From Rhodothermales bacterium (GTDB lineage: Bacteria > Bacteroidota > Rhodothermia > Rhodothermales > Bin80), in assembly GCA_022821385.1 (NCBI GenBank), contig JAJEDR010000052.1:1-50805 (forward strand): a DNA stretch of 50,805 nucleotides, read 5' to 3'. The notes under the pieces are model-generated. The model made no database searches, was not told the DNA's origin, and saw nothing but the letters and a program-made list of their open reading frames with translations. Below, piece after piece: positions 18,049-26,782 of the stretch; positions within the stretch are counted from its first letter, which is position 1, and each line of letters begins with the position of its first letter. The translations under genes were made by a program, and so were the position numbers.

Positions 18049-18135
18049 GCCCGGGTGGCGGAATAGGTAGACGCGCTGTCTTGAGGGGGCAGTGCCCTTA
18101 TGGGCGTGCTGGTTCGATTCCAGTCCCGGGCACCA
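18049..18135 (+). tRNA. tRNA-Leu(GAG)
   Basis: This is an 87-nt tRNA with a long variable arm. The acceptor is GCCCGGG/CCCGGGC with discriminator A, and CCA is encoded (18133-18135). The anticodon stem CTGTC/GGCAG closes the loop TTGAGGG, giving anticodon GAG (leucine CUC/CUU). It starts 7 nt after the intron-containing tRNA-Lys gene and has no intron. The two are probably one transcript. Confidence 0.94.
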
Positions 18136-18168
18136 TCATATCCAACGGAGGCAGGGTAGATTGCGAAC

Positions 18169-18759
18169 CTACAGGTGTTGCATTTCACGCAACAGTTCGC
18201 AACTCACTACCCGGTAAGCAGGGTCATACAGCCTCGAATATCGCTCCGAGTGGTGGATCGCGGGAAGCCCTTCCGCAGACATGATGCTGTACAGCGAATC
18301 CAGTGCATCCAAGCTAACCGCTATCTTACGGTTCCTTGAGGCTTCCCGCAAAGATTGCCAATACCGTTCAAACCCATCGCCAGGCTCTGCCCCTTGGTTT
18401 GCCGTCTGCAGAAAAACCCGGAAAAGTTCATCCGATCTACCACCCGTAGACTTGTACGGGCGCAAGTTTATTCGTGCATACATAGAATCCGGTCCAAGGA
18501 TTTCCACGAGAGGCTCATTGTTGACCGTATCAAGGTCTTCCCATTCACGGATTAACCAATCGTGCGCGGCTTCAACGTTCTGTATTGCATGACCTGCGCC
18601 AAAAACAGACTGATGGACAAGCTTGTACCAGTCCTGGGCTTCCATCGCGGGGTAACGTGCGTGCTGTTCCTCCAGAATCGACGCGTACTCAGATTCTGTT
18701 TGAGAATTACAACTGATGCCCAGAGCTAATAGGACAAATCCCAAAAAGAAATTTTTCAT
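18169..18759 (-). CDS. Conserved lipoprotein of unknown function
   Basis: The 196-residue protein starts with a lipoprotein signal (M-K-N-F-F, hydrophobic core, A-L-G-I-S-C with Cys17). The rest is soluble and mostly helical. A recognisable stretch is W-Y-K-L-V-H-Q-S-V-F-G-A-G-H-A-I followed by A-A-x-x-W-L-x-x-E-W. I recall this from uncharacterised proteins in several phyla, but I know no function for it. A conserved His and the G-A-G-H motif could suggest an enzyme, which is guesswork. It is convergent with the tRNA genes and 47 nt downstream of another lipoprotein gene on the same strand. Confidence 0.72.
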   Translation of the reverse strand: MKNFFLGFVLLALGISCNSQTESEYASILEEQHARYPAMEAQDWYKLVHQSVFGAGHAIQNVEAAHDWLIREWEDLDTVNNEPLVEILGPDSMYARINLRPYKSTGGRSDELFRVFLQTANQGAEPGDGFERYWQSLREASRNRKIAVSLDALDSLYSIMSAEGLPAIHHSERYSRLYDPAYRVVSCELLREMQHL

Positions 18760-18806
18760 GCCGACTGGCCTGGATGCTGCACAGCTTTGTATGAACGGGC
18801 CCTGCC

Positions 18807-19877
18807 TTAATCGCCCAACGGCGGGATGAATCGGTAGCGGATGATCGTAGGGTTGAGGACTTCTTCGCTCGGTTCATCTTCCGGATCATTCATGATATAC
18901 AACCTTCCGTTCTCTACGGCCTCCGGAAACTTCTCAAACCATGTACTGACAGCTGGAAAGCGATCACTGTGGTTGGCAATGACTACTCCTTTACCCAGTC
19001 CCTCATTACTAGAATCAATGGAATTGTATACGGTTATGCGTGTCTCGTTATCAAGTGCAAATATCCCTCTCATTCTCGTTGCCTCGGCCTCAGCTTTATG
19101 CATCATTTCCATATCCATTAATGCAGACTCTGGATAATCCCGAGTCCGCTTAACGAAGAAGTCTGGCATAAAACGGGATTGTCCTGCACCAGTTAGCCGA
19201 GGAGTGGCATCAAAACTTTCGGAATACACCCACCAAACGTCGTCATTAAAACATCTCATGGCGGATCCGGGGTCTGTTAGCATAATGGATGCCCGCATTT
19301 GGAATTTGGGCGCAGGGAGTGAAAACTGGTCAATGAGTGAAAAATCCGAACTGTAGGCCCGAATAAAAGCGTTATCCCCGATATGCCGTGGCATGGCAAA
19401 TATGGTATCCCGGTGCGAGCACAGCCCCCACGTATTGGTTGCCAAATCCCCGTCGGTGATGGCTTGGACGCACTCCCCATTCCGACCTAAAACGATTGCC
19501 CCCTTGTTATTCAAAACCGCAATGTGGGTATCGTCCAGAAATGAAGCTTGTGCGCCGAAACCGAAGTTTGCTTCGGGATTGCAGTCGGTGATAACCTTCG
19601 TCCAAACCAATGCTCCGTCTGGTGAGAACAGGTATGCGCCCTGACTCTGGGTATCAAGTACCAGGAGTTCACCTTTAGAATTAACACTTAGACTCCAGCT
19701 CGAACCGAGCAGTACCGAGTTATCAAGCTGGATCGTGTTCTCTTTCACAAAGAGGTCCCCGAAATCCATGTAAACCGGAGTCAGAACCTGATCAACGGTG
19801 GATCTCGAGTTGCAGCCAACGACCAAACAAATCAGCAGTCCGGCGACAGTGGTAGTATGTAGTGTGGAAGCTTTCAT
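18807..19877 (-). CDS. Lipoprotein, beta-propeller-like, unknown function
   Basis: This protein of 356 residues starts at the ATG at 19877, which opens a lipoprotein signal ending L-V-V-G-C (Cys22); the frame runs 63 nt further upstream without a better start. The mature part is rich in beta-strand repeats (L-L-V-L-D-T-Q, G-A-Y-L-F-S-P-D-G-A-L-V-W, H-I-A-V-L-N-N-K-G). This is the pattern of six-bladed beta-propeller lipoproteins common in Bacteroidota. It may bind a ligand or partner at the cell surface; no catalytic motif is visible. It is followed by the other lipoprotein gene after 47 nt, and the two may form an operon. Confidence 0.68.
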   Translation of the reverse strand: MKASTLHTTTVAGLLICLVVGCNSRSTVDQVLTPVYMDFGDLFVKENTIQLDNSVLLGSSWSLSVNSKGELLVLDTQSQGAYLFSPDGALVWTKVITDCNPEANFGFGAQASFLDDTHIAVLNNKGAIVLGRNGECVQAITDGDLATNTWGLCSHRDTIFAMPRHIGDNAFIRAYSSDFSLIDQFSLPAPKFQMRASIMLTDPGSAMRCFNDDVWWVYSESFDATPRLTGAGQSRFMPDFFVKRTRDYPESALMDMEMMHKAEAEATRMRGIFALDNETRITVYNSIDSSNEGLGKGVVIANHSDRFPAVSTWFEKFPEAVENGRLYIMNDPEDEPSEEVLNPTIIRYRFIPPLGD

Positions 19878-20194
19878 AGAAGCGAGCGAGGAAGACTTGG
19901 TTGATCGTTCAAGGTAGAAAACATCGCTAAATGTAAGCACGCATAGTACATTTAACGATAAGTATGTGATGACGTACCATTACATACATCATCGGTCCTA
20001 CGAGTACGTTGTCATAGCTCCCGGTTAAGGCCGGAATCCGCATGGAACAACGACATTTCACCTTCCCATCTTAATGTATGTTTTATATAGACGACCGCAG
20101 ATTATTTTGACCAGCAGCATTGCCTATGGTACTGACCAATTAGCAACCTGCATCGCTGAACTCTGTATCAGGCCAATACCCCGATGACGGTCCA
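19878..20194. other. Intergenic stretch, no gene seen
   Basis: This 317-bp AT-richer spacer lies between divergently read genes (lipoprotein leftwards, small protein rightwards). It should carry both promoters. I could not pick out a convincing promoter or operator. Confidence 0.5.
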
Positions 20195-20584
20195 ATGGAC
20201 ACTACGCAGTATTCACCTCCTTTCATTCCAGCGTACAATAAACCGGACTCGCCTGGTGTCTGGATGAATTTTGACAATACGGTGGCGATCTATTTGATCA
20301 TACCCGGCGAAATGAGTTTTGTAGAAGCCGCGCAGCAGGCATTCTCAATGGTGAAGGATGCACAGGCTCGATTTCCCGACTGGCCGCGCGTCTTTTACCT
20401 GGATGTTGGGAGTCACAGTAGTACGGACCAAACTTTCGATGACGAGATGATCGAGTTTCAGCAAGAATTCTGGTTTTCTGCCATTGCCCCATTCCTGACA
20501 AGTTTCGACCTGCCCCTGACAGGTCCGCTGGTCAACCCTAATGAACAACGAAATGATGTCCCGGATTCACTAGCTATCAACTAA
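20195..20584 (+). CDS. Hypothetical 129-residue protein
   Basis: I do not recognise this protein. It is soluble, acidic and rich in aromatic residues, with no signal peptide and no membrane helix. A middle section reads F-V-E-A-A-Q-Q-A-F-S-M-V-K, a plausible helix, followed by strand-like R-V-F-Y-L-D-V-G. Frame length, an ATG start and lack of overlap with other genes support coding. There is no Shine-Dalgarno sequence. It stands alone between two spacers of more than 230 bp. Confidence 0.55.
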   Translation: MDTTQYSPPFIPAYNKPDSPGVWMNFDNTVAIYLIIPGEMSFVEAAQQAFSMVKDAQARFPDWPRVFYLDVGSHSSTDQTFDDEMIEFQQEFWFSAIAPFLTSFDLPLTGPLVNPNEQRNDVPDSLAIN

Positions 20585-20818
20585 GCAATTTTTCCATTAC
20601 TTTCTGTCACACAATTAATCACGCAACATGCTTGTTCTGAGTTCAGTCAATTCAGGCGTAGCCTTCGTATAATGCCAGTGATCCGTTTATCTGGTATGTC
20701 CCTGACAAACAGACTTGAACAAGTGGTTGAGTAAGGCTCACAAGACTTGAATTTGTTAAGTCGCACAACTCTTGGTATCTTTCGCCCGTAACTCGGTGTT
20801 ATCCTTACATTTTCGCTC

Positions 20819-22027
20819 ATGCTGCGAGTAACTTTTATCATTTTAGCGATTGTGGCCTCAGCCGTTACTCTCCTCATTGGGACCACGGAATGGTGGTGGT
20901 ATACCCCAATGACTGGTCTGATCATCATCGCGATTATCTTGTTGATTTACGTTCCCATGTCGGAACGTGCCGAGCGTGAAGATGATAATTCCTCGTCAAA
21001 AGAGGCGCTCGAACCACCTTCACTGAAAGAGGATGGAATAATTGATATCCGTCCAATAGCCAAAAAACCCGAATTCCCTCCAGATGTTGACCCTGCAGAG
21101 ACCGAGGCTGCCCCAGATTTATTTTTAAGTACCCCAAAAATTGAGACACCTGCAGTGCAACCACAAAAGAAAGTGCGAAACCCATTTGAAAAGCACATAC
21201 TCATTCCGGTGTTGCGGGGAATGCAGGCAGCGCTTGACGCACATGCTGTTGGGCTCATTCAGCGAACAGAAGAATACAACTACAAGGTTTGGGGGACCGT
21301 TGGGTTGGACTGGAGTTGCCTTCGCGGAGAATCCTTTATACTTAGACACAACCTGCTGCAAGAATCTGAAACCGCAGCAATCCACACCGTTGGCGAAAAC
21401 GGCGTGCCAACCACTCAACTGAAATACAGCAGAACACCAGCGAATATCACTAGTCTCGGGATTGCCGCTGTCGGGCAAACGTCCTATTTATTGCTGGCAG
21501 ATACCGCCAATGAGTCTGGACTATCACATCCGCGTGCAAAAGAATTACTTGAGGCATTCGGGAAAACCCTGAGCCTGATGCTCTACAGAGAGGACCCCAA
21601 TCGCCCCCGACGCGAAATCATTACCGAAGAAATGGCACGCGCAAGACAACAGGGAACCGAACTTGCGCTCGCGATCACAGTGCCCCAAAAAGCCGAAATA
21701 CTCACAAGATCCTACGGGGATGTTCTCAGCAAGACGGAGCAATTGTTCTCGGAATGCCTGCAAAATGCAGCCCCCGACAGCCGTGTCGTCAAATTCGGCG
21801 AGATAACGTACGGCGTATTTATTGACGGACCGAAAGACAAACTGGAAGTTTGGCACAAAAACATTCAGTCTGCTATCAAGAATCAGGGTGGATTGCTGAC
21901 CGGCGGCATCTATGTGGGAATTGCGAGGATGACCGACAAGCACAAAAGCCCGGATGATTTGCGTGATGAAGCTACCCGTGCCCTGATCAGAGCCCACGAG
22001 GGGCCTGCGCAAACGGTCGTTATTTAG
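20819..22027 (+). CDS. Membrane protein with GAF-like and degenerate GGDEF-like regions
   Basis: The 402-residue protein begins with two transmembrane helices (about 1-20 and 26-46). A proline- and acid-rich cytoplasmic linker (about 50-115) follows. Next comes an alpha/beta sensory region with a GAF-like order (about 120-245, from H-I-L-I-P-V-L-R-G-M through S-Y-L-L-L-A-D-T). The C-terminal 140 residues resemble the end of a GGDEF domain: A-L-A-I-T-V, then T-G-G-I-Y-V-G-I-A-R-M, then D-E-A-T-R-A-L-I-R-A-H-E-G. The catalytic G-G-D/E-E-F loop itself is not visible, so diguanylate cyclase activity is unlikely. It could be a sensor or receptor. The stop overlaps the pcm stop by 4 nt on the opposite strand. 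Confidence 0.6.
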   Translation: MLRVTFIILAIVASAVTLLIGTTEWWWYTPMTGLIIIAIILLIYVPMSERAEREDDNSSSKEALEPPSLKEDGIIDIRPIAKKPEFPPDVDPAETEAAPDLFLSTPKIETPAVQPQKKVRNPFEKHILIPVLRGMQAALDAHAVGLIQRTEEYNYKVWGTVGLDWSCLRGESFILRHNLLQESETAAIHTVGENGVPTTQLKYSRTPANITSLGIAAVGQTSYLLLADTANESGLSHPRAKELLEAFGKTLSLMLYREDPNRPRREIITEEMARARQQGTELALAITVPQKAEILTRSYGDVLSKTEQLFSECLQNAAPDSRVVKFGEITYGVFIDGPKDKLEVWHKNIQSAIKNQGGLLTGGIYVGIARMTDKHKSPDDLRDEATRALIRAHEGPAQTVVI

Positions 22028-22680
22028 CTTTGCACCAACGGTACAAACATAAACATGCCCCGCTCTTCGGATTCGTACGAATCTGGTCCAGTGCGAATAA
22101 TCTTCGTCATTCGTTGACCACCTCGGTCTCCAATCGGGACAACTAATCGTCCTCCTGACTTCCGCTTGCTTGGCTCACGAAGCTGTTCAAGAAGTCGTTT
22201 CGGGATGTCAATGGCGCCGGCCGTCACCACGATCGCGTCAAATGGAGCCAGCCCCGGCCACCCCAATGATCCATCCCCGACGCGCAACAGTACACGATAG
22301 TTAAGTTCTTCCAATATCGCCTTTGCGCGTTCATGCAGTAATCGATGCCGTTCAATAGAATAGACGCGAACTCCCATTTCGCAAAGAACAGCAGCCTGAT
22401 ATCCGCTGCCTGTTCCGACTTCAAGCACTGTATCGCCTGGTTGCGTGTCCAGCATCCAGGTCTGGAAGCCTACGGTAGTGGGCTGTGAAATCGTTTGGCG
22501 CAGTCCAATCGGTAACGCCTGATCCTCGTACGCCCGGTGCTGCAAAGCCCGATCAATAAAACATTCCCGCTTTACGCGTCCGATAGCGGCAAGTACACGT
22601 TCATCTTTGACACCGTTGCTTCTGACTGTCTCGACAAGCCTCGCCCGCCTCTGAACATACTGTCCTCCAGATCTCAACAT
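22024..22680 (-). CDS. pcm: Protein-L-isoaspartate O-methyltransferase
   Basis: The 218-residue PCMT-family enzyme methylates L-isoaspartyl residues in aged proteins using S-adenosylmethionine. Visible are the substrate-side motif Q-T-I-S-Q-P (62-67) and SAM motif I L-E-V-G-T-G-S-G-Y (86-94). The later D-A-I-V-V-T-A-G and the C-terminal L-V-V-P-I-G-D-R-G-G-Q strand are also present. Length is normal. It lies 3 nt after cdaA on the same strand and is the last gene of the folP-cdaA-pcm group. Confidence 0.95.
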   Translation of the reverse strand: MLRSGGQYVQRRARLVETVRSNGVKDERVLAAIGRVKRECFIDRALQHRAYEDQALPIGLRQTISQPTTVGFQTWMLDTQPGDTVLEVGTGSGYQAAVLCEMGVRVYSIERHRLLHERAKAILEELNYRVLLRVGDGSLGWPGLAPFDAIVVTAGAIDIPKRLLEQLREPSKRKSGGRLVVPIGDRGGQRMTKIIRTGPDSYESEERGMFMFVPLVQS

Positions 22681-22683
22681 TGG

Positions 22684-23481
22684 TTACTTTTTCGGTTGAG
22701 TAAACCCGCCTGCAGGCACCGCATGATCACTCAAAGCATCAGATAACCGGTGGCGCAATTCATCCAATGTCAGTCCAGAAATTATCACACCCTGCTCTGC
22801 AACTGAAATTCTCCCCGTTTCCTCCGAAACGACGACCACAAAAGCGTCCGTTTCCTCGGTGAGCCCTACCGCTGCCCTGTGTCTTGTGCCGAACTGAGCT
22901 CCCAAACGCTTGCTGCGGGACACAGGCAATATACACCGCGAGGCCTCGATACGATTACCATAAATAATAACTGCTCCATCATGCAGTGGGCTCTTTTCGT
23001 GAAAAATAGAGATCAGGAGATTGCTTCTGAGAACTGCCTGTAAAGATTCACCGGTTTCCACATAGCTTCGCAGACCATTCCTTCGTTTGAAGACAACAAG
23101 AGCTCCGGACTTTCGTCGACTCATGGTACCAACCGCGGTAAGAGTTTCTGTGATGATCTCACTCTGATCCCCTGATGTAAGAAGACGTCGCAGCCAAGGG
23201 GTTTGTCCCAGTAAAATCAAGACTCGCCGAATTTCCGGCTGAAACACAATGATCGCTGCTATCACATATATGTCACTGAGCGCGGCGAACATGGATTGCA
23301 GAATCTTCATGTCCGTTACCTCCACCACAAACTGAACCAACAAGAGACCGATAAGCCCCGCAAAAAGCGAAACGGCGAGCGTGCCGCGCATCGTCATATA
23401 TAAACGATAGAACACAACCGCTACGAGAACAATCTCGAAGAGATCAATCGCTCGCACAGGTACTACGCCAAACAGATTCAT
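22684..23481 (-). CDS. cdaA: Diadenylate cyclase, CdaA type
   Basis: CdaA makes the second messenger c-di-AMP from two ATP. The 265-residue protein has hydrophobic membrane segments in the first 80 or so residues and then a DAC domain. The two catalytic motifs are intact: D-G-A at 168-170 (S-P-L-H-D-G-A-V-I) and R-H-R at 200-202 (G-T-R-H-R-A-A). In many bacteria cdaA is followed by the regulator cdaR and by glmM; here it lies between folP (2 nt upstream) and pcm (3 nt downstream). c-di-AMP usually controls potassium and osmolyte uptake and cell-wall balance. Confidence 0.95.
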   Translation of the reverse strand: MNLFGVVPVRAIDLFEIVLVAVVFYRLYMTMRGTLAVSLFAGLIGLLLVQFVVEVTDMKILQSMFAALSDIYVIAAIIVFQPEIRRVLILLGQTPWLRRLLTSGDQSEIITETLTAVGTMSRRKSGALVVFKRRNGLRSYVETGESLQAVLRSNLLISIFHEKSPLHDGAVIIYGNRIEASRCILPVSRSKRLGAQFGTRHRAAVGLTEETDAFVVVVSEETGRISVAEQGVIISGLTLDELRHRLSDALSDHAVPAGGFTQPKK

Positions 23482-23483
23482 CT

Positions 23484-24362
23484 TCAGGCGTGCAGGACCG
23501 CTTCTAAACCCTGGATCATTTCATAGGTCGCACGAACATCGTGCGTTCTTATAATTTTCGCTCCCCGAAGTACGGCGGCTGCAGTCACCCCCAGTGATCC
23601 AAACAGACGGTCGGATACCGGCGCCGGTTCGCTATCCTTGCTAAGTACCCGGCCAACCGTACTCTTCCTGGAGATTCCTACCAATACAGGATAACCTAGT
23701 TCAGCAAGTATATCCAGATGCTGGATCAAGTGCAAATTATCTGCGTGTCGTTTTCCAAAACCGAATCCGGGATCTACCACAATGCTAGTTACGCCTGCAG
23801 AACGAGCCCGATCAGCGGAATCTGACAGAGCCTGACAAACTGACGCGACTACACTATCGTAGCTTTCCTCATGTACCAGACTACCCCGGCGTTTGATAGA
23901 ATGCATAACAACATACGCTGCGCCGACGCGGCCCGCAACCTCTGCTGAAGCTGCGCCCTCCCGCAAACCGGATATATCGTTAATCATATGCACACCTGCC
24001 TCGAGCGCAGCCGTCGCGACTGCTGCGTCGAAAGTATCTACAGAAATGATCGCCTCTGGGAACGATTGCCTGATAGCCCTTACAACAGGCAGAATCCGAT
24101 TTGTCTCGTTTTCCGCCGACACTGGTGCCGCACCCGCACCATAAACTTGGCCCTGCGGCCTTGACGAGGCGCCGCCAACGTCAATGATACTGGCTCCTTC
24201 ATCTAACATCACTTCTACTCGTTGAAGTGCTTCGGAAGGATTCAAATATCTGCCTCCATCATAGAAGGAATCTGGGGTCACATTGAGAATGCCCATTACT
24301 ATAGCCCCGCCGGACAGATTCAAATGGTGTTCGCGACAGACTAATTCCATTCTTAAATTCAT
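23484..24362 (-). CDS. folP: Dihydropteroate synthase
   Basis: FolP joins p-aminobenzoate to the pterin pyrophosphate in folate synthesis and is the sulfonamide target. The TIM-barrel signatures are clear: M-G-I-L-N-V-T-P-D-S-F, D-V-G-G-A-S-S-R-P, D-P-G-F-G-F-G-K and the final R-T-H-D-V. The frame opens upstream at a GTG (24425), but the family normally has only about 17-22 residues before M-G-I-L-N-V. The ATG at 24362 has a GAAG just upstream and fits; 24350 is another possibility. It heads the operon with cdaA and pcm and is divergent from the GH3 gene. Confidence 0.93.
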   Translation of the reverse strand: MNLRMELVCREHHLNLSGGAIVMGILNVTPDSFYDGGRYLNPSEALQRVEVMLDEGASIIDVGGASSRPQGQVYGAGAAPVSAENETNRILPVVRAIRQSFPEAIISVDTFDAAVATAALEAGVHMINDISGLREGAASAEVAGRVGAAYVVMHSIKRRGSLVHEESYDSVVASVCQALSDSADRARSAGVTSIVVDPGFGFGKRHADNLHLIQHLDILAELGYPVLVGISRKSTVGRVLSKDSEPAPVSDRLFGSLGVTAAAVLRGAKIIRTHDVRATYEMIQGLEAVLHA

Positions 24363-24491
24363 ATCTTCAGTTCTACTTAACTGATTAGAGGACATGGGGA
24401 TCATGCACCGTATATTGGGGTTCACGTGCGGCGAGCGACCATGCGCATAACTGTCCCTGACGCATTATACTGCACATAAAGCTTCTATCTG

Positions 24492-26015
24492 TTGCGAATC
24501 GTCTCCCATATACGTACGCGTACACCTGCTGAAACGCAGGCGCACCTGCTGCGGCGAATGCTGCAACGGGCGTCAAATACCGAGTGGGGCCGCAAATTTG
24601 AATTCGCACACATTGCGCAGCAATCGGACGTGATTGACGCGTACCAGTCGCGTGTTCCAATACACACCTACACGGACCTCAAGCCCTACATAAACCGAAT
24701 AAGAGCAGGGGAACATGACCTGCTGTGGCCAGGTGATGTTAAGCATTTTGCCGTTTCGAGCGGTACGGCTTCCGAGGGCAAGGTCATTCCGTTGAGCAAA
24801 GATATGCTCCGCCTGAACCGGGGCTTCTCGGTTGGTCTCGGATTTAGCTACCTGGTTCGCACAGGCGCCTACAGGACCTTCCTTGGCAAGCACCTGACTC
24901 TTCCCGGGCGTGTTGAGGATGATCCTGACTACCCGGGAACACTAGTAGGAGAAGTGAGCGGCTTACAGATTCTGTTCGCGCCCGGATTCTTCAGGGCCTT
25001 TCTTCAAGCGGTTCCGATTTCAATAGCTTTTGCACCCAACTGGGATTCAAAGATACAGGCTATTGTCGATCGGACGCTGAATCAGGATGTGCGTATGGTG
25101 GCGATGGCCCCAACCTGGGCCCTGGTGCTTTTTGGGCTGTTGATTGAAAGGTTTAACGAAGTAAATGGAACCAGCGTACGAACTGTCGGAGAAATCTGGC
25201 CCAACCTGCAGCTATACATTTCCGGTGGCGTAGCTCTGAGTTCGTACCGCGCAATCCTTGAGGAGCAGATTGGCCTACCCAGAATGCATTTCCTTGAAGC
25301 TTACGGTGCGTCTGAGGGATTTTTCTCCTATCAAACGGATCTAAGCGATCCCGCTATGCGATTACATCTGAATAACGGAGTCTTCTATGAATTCATCCGT
25401 CTGGATGAACTGAATACCGAGAATCCCGAGCGGCGAACGATTAGCAACGTGGAACCCGGCGTGCGGTACGCAATGATTCTCACCACCTGCAGTGGACTGT
25501 GGTCCTACTTACTGGGAGATGTCGTGCGCTTTACAAGCACTGATCCGCATAAGATTGTAGTTGCCGGCCGAACCTCTGAAATGATTGACAAGTACGGGGA
25601 AGCCGTCTTTGGTGAGGATGCCCGGACCGCGATCAATAGGTCGTGCAAAGCCACAAACAGTCATGTGCGTGACTACCATGTTTCGGCCATCCCCCCGAAC
25701 GGCACACAGGTTCCTGCGCATGAATGGCTGTTTGAGTTCAGCCGCCTCCCCCACGACTGCGAAGCATTTGTGCGATCACTGGATTCTGTACTCTGCGATA
25801 TTAATCGACACTACCAAATCCGGCGTGAGGCCAAGGCATTTGGCCCGCCAGAAATTGTACTCTTGCCGGACGGTACATTCAATGCGTGGCTTAAGTCCAG
25901 CCGGGGAGACATTAACAGTCAGGCAAAGGTCCCGCGAATGAGCGAGAACCGAATTGTGGCTGACGGTGTCCTCGCACATGCCGGCCATCGGGCCCGCCGG
26001 ATCCTGGTAGATTAA
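24492..26015 (+). CDS. GH3 family protein (acyl-acid amido synthetase-like)
   Basis: The 507-residue protein belongs to the GH3 branch of the adenylate-forming superfamily, named for plant auxin-responsive enzymes. The first motif is F-A-V-S-S-G-T-A-S-E-G-K, the P-loop-like ATP motif S-S-G-T-[ST]-x-G-x-x-K. The others are E-A-Y-G-A-S-E-G-F and Y-L-L-G-D-V-V-R-F. By family, these enzymes adenylate a carboxylic acid and join it to an amino acid; bacterial substrates are mostly unknown. Initiation appears to use TTG at 24492, because no ATG lies in frame nearby and the conserved N-terminus starts immediately. The stop overlaps the stop of the convergent phosphatase gene by 4 nt. Confidence 0.88.
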   Translation: MRIVSHIRTRTPAETQAHLLRRMLQRASNTEWGRKFEFAHIAQQSDVIDAYQSRVPIHTYTDLKPYINRIRAGEHDLLWPGDVKHFAVSSGTASEGKVIPLSKDMLRLNRGFSVGLGFSYLVRTGAYRTFLGKHLTLPGRVEDDPDYPGTLVGEVSGLQILFAPGFFRAFLQAVPISIAFAPNWDSKIQAIVDRTLNQDVRMVAMAPTWALVLFGLLIERFNEVNGTSVRTVGEIWPNLQLYISGGVALSSYRAILEEQIGLPRMHFLEAYGASEGFFSYQTDLSDPAMRLHLNNGVFYEFIRLDELNTENPERRTISNVEPGVRYAMILTTCSGLWSYLLGDVVRFTSTDPHKIVVAGRTSEMIDKYGEAVFGEDARTAINRSCKATNSHVRDYHVSAIPPNGTQVPAHEWLFEFSRLPHDCEAFVRSLDSVLCDINRHYQIRREAKAFGPPEIVLLPDGTFNAWLKSSRGDINSQAKVPRMSENRIVADGVLAHAGHRARRILVD

Positions 26016-26782
26016 TCGGTAGAAAGCAGTGCATTAAAGCGCCTGACCATTTCGGAGTGCCCTCCTATCATTAATCCCGGGGCCCTGCATGTGAGCATAT
26101 CTTTCAGGCTAACCTGATCCCCGTTTACGTACCGCAGCTCTCCTCCGCTCTCTCGCAACATTAGCAGTCCCGGAGCCACATCCCATAAGCTCACACGAGT
26201 CAGAAGTGTCGCGTCACAATTACCCGCGGCTGCGTAGCAAAGGTGAGCTATCGATGACCCCAGGCTCCGCACTTTCCCGGGGTACTTGGAGCTGAGAATA
26301 TATTGGCGATGCAGTTTAGAGTAGCTAAGTAGTACAGATTCACGATGAAGGGAGCTTGGCGGGCGAACCGAAAGGCGTTGCTCTCCCTTGTATGCCCCCT
26401 CTCCTTTCAGTGCCCAGAATTGCTCCCGTGTCACCGGTGCAGAAAAAAAAGCAGCTATTGGCTCATAGTCCTCCAACAACGCCAATCCTATACCCCATAT
26501 TGGTAGACCACTCACAAAGGCTGCCGTCCCGTCGATTGGATCAATTGACCAGTACCGGCTACCCGTCGCCGGCTCTTTTCTGAGATCTTCCTCTTCTGCA
26601 ATGATGCCATCATCGGGGTAATGATGGTTGAGCCATTCAACGATCAGATGCTGTACTGCAAGATCAGCGTCCGTAACATAGGACATTGAATCCTTCCATC
26701 GGGGCGTAACACACCCAAAGTACTCCATCGCTTTGGCAGCAGCCACACTTAACAAATTCCCTACTTCGACCGCGCACACCAT
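26012..26782 (-). CDS. Inositol-monophosphatase-family phosphatase (HisN-like), copy 1
   Basis: This 256-residue Mg-dependent phosphatase has the family motifs D-A-D-L (38-41), I-A-E-E-E (61-65), D-P-I-D-G-T (81-86) and W-D-V-A-P-G near 210, so all metal ligands seem present. Members hydrolyse inositol phosphate, histidinol phosphate, PAP or fructose-1,6-bisphosphate. The histidine genes in this window make histidinol-phosphatase attractive, but that is inference. A paralogue lies 1.8 kb away on the same strand (28587-29381) with about the same length and motif spacing. It is convergent with the GH3 gene. Confidence 0.88.
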   Translation of the reverse strand: MVCAVEVGNLLSVAAAKAMEYFGCVTPRWKDSMSYVTDADLAVQHLIVEWLNHHYPDDGIIAEEEDLRKEPATGSRYWSIDPIDGTAAFVSGLPIWGIGLALLEDYEPIAAFFSAPVTREQFWALKGEGAYKGEQRLSVRPPSSLHRESVLLSYSKLHRQYILSSKYPGKVRSLGSSIAHLCYAAAGNCDATLLTRVSLWDVAPGLLMLRESGGELRYVNGDQVSLKDMLTCRAPGLMIGGHSEMVRRFNALLSTD

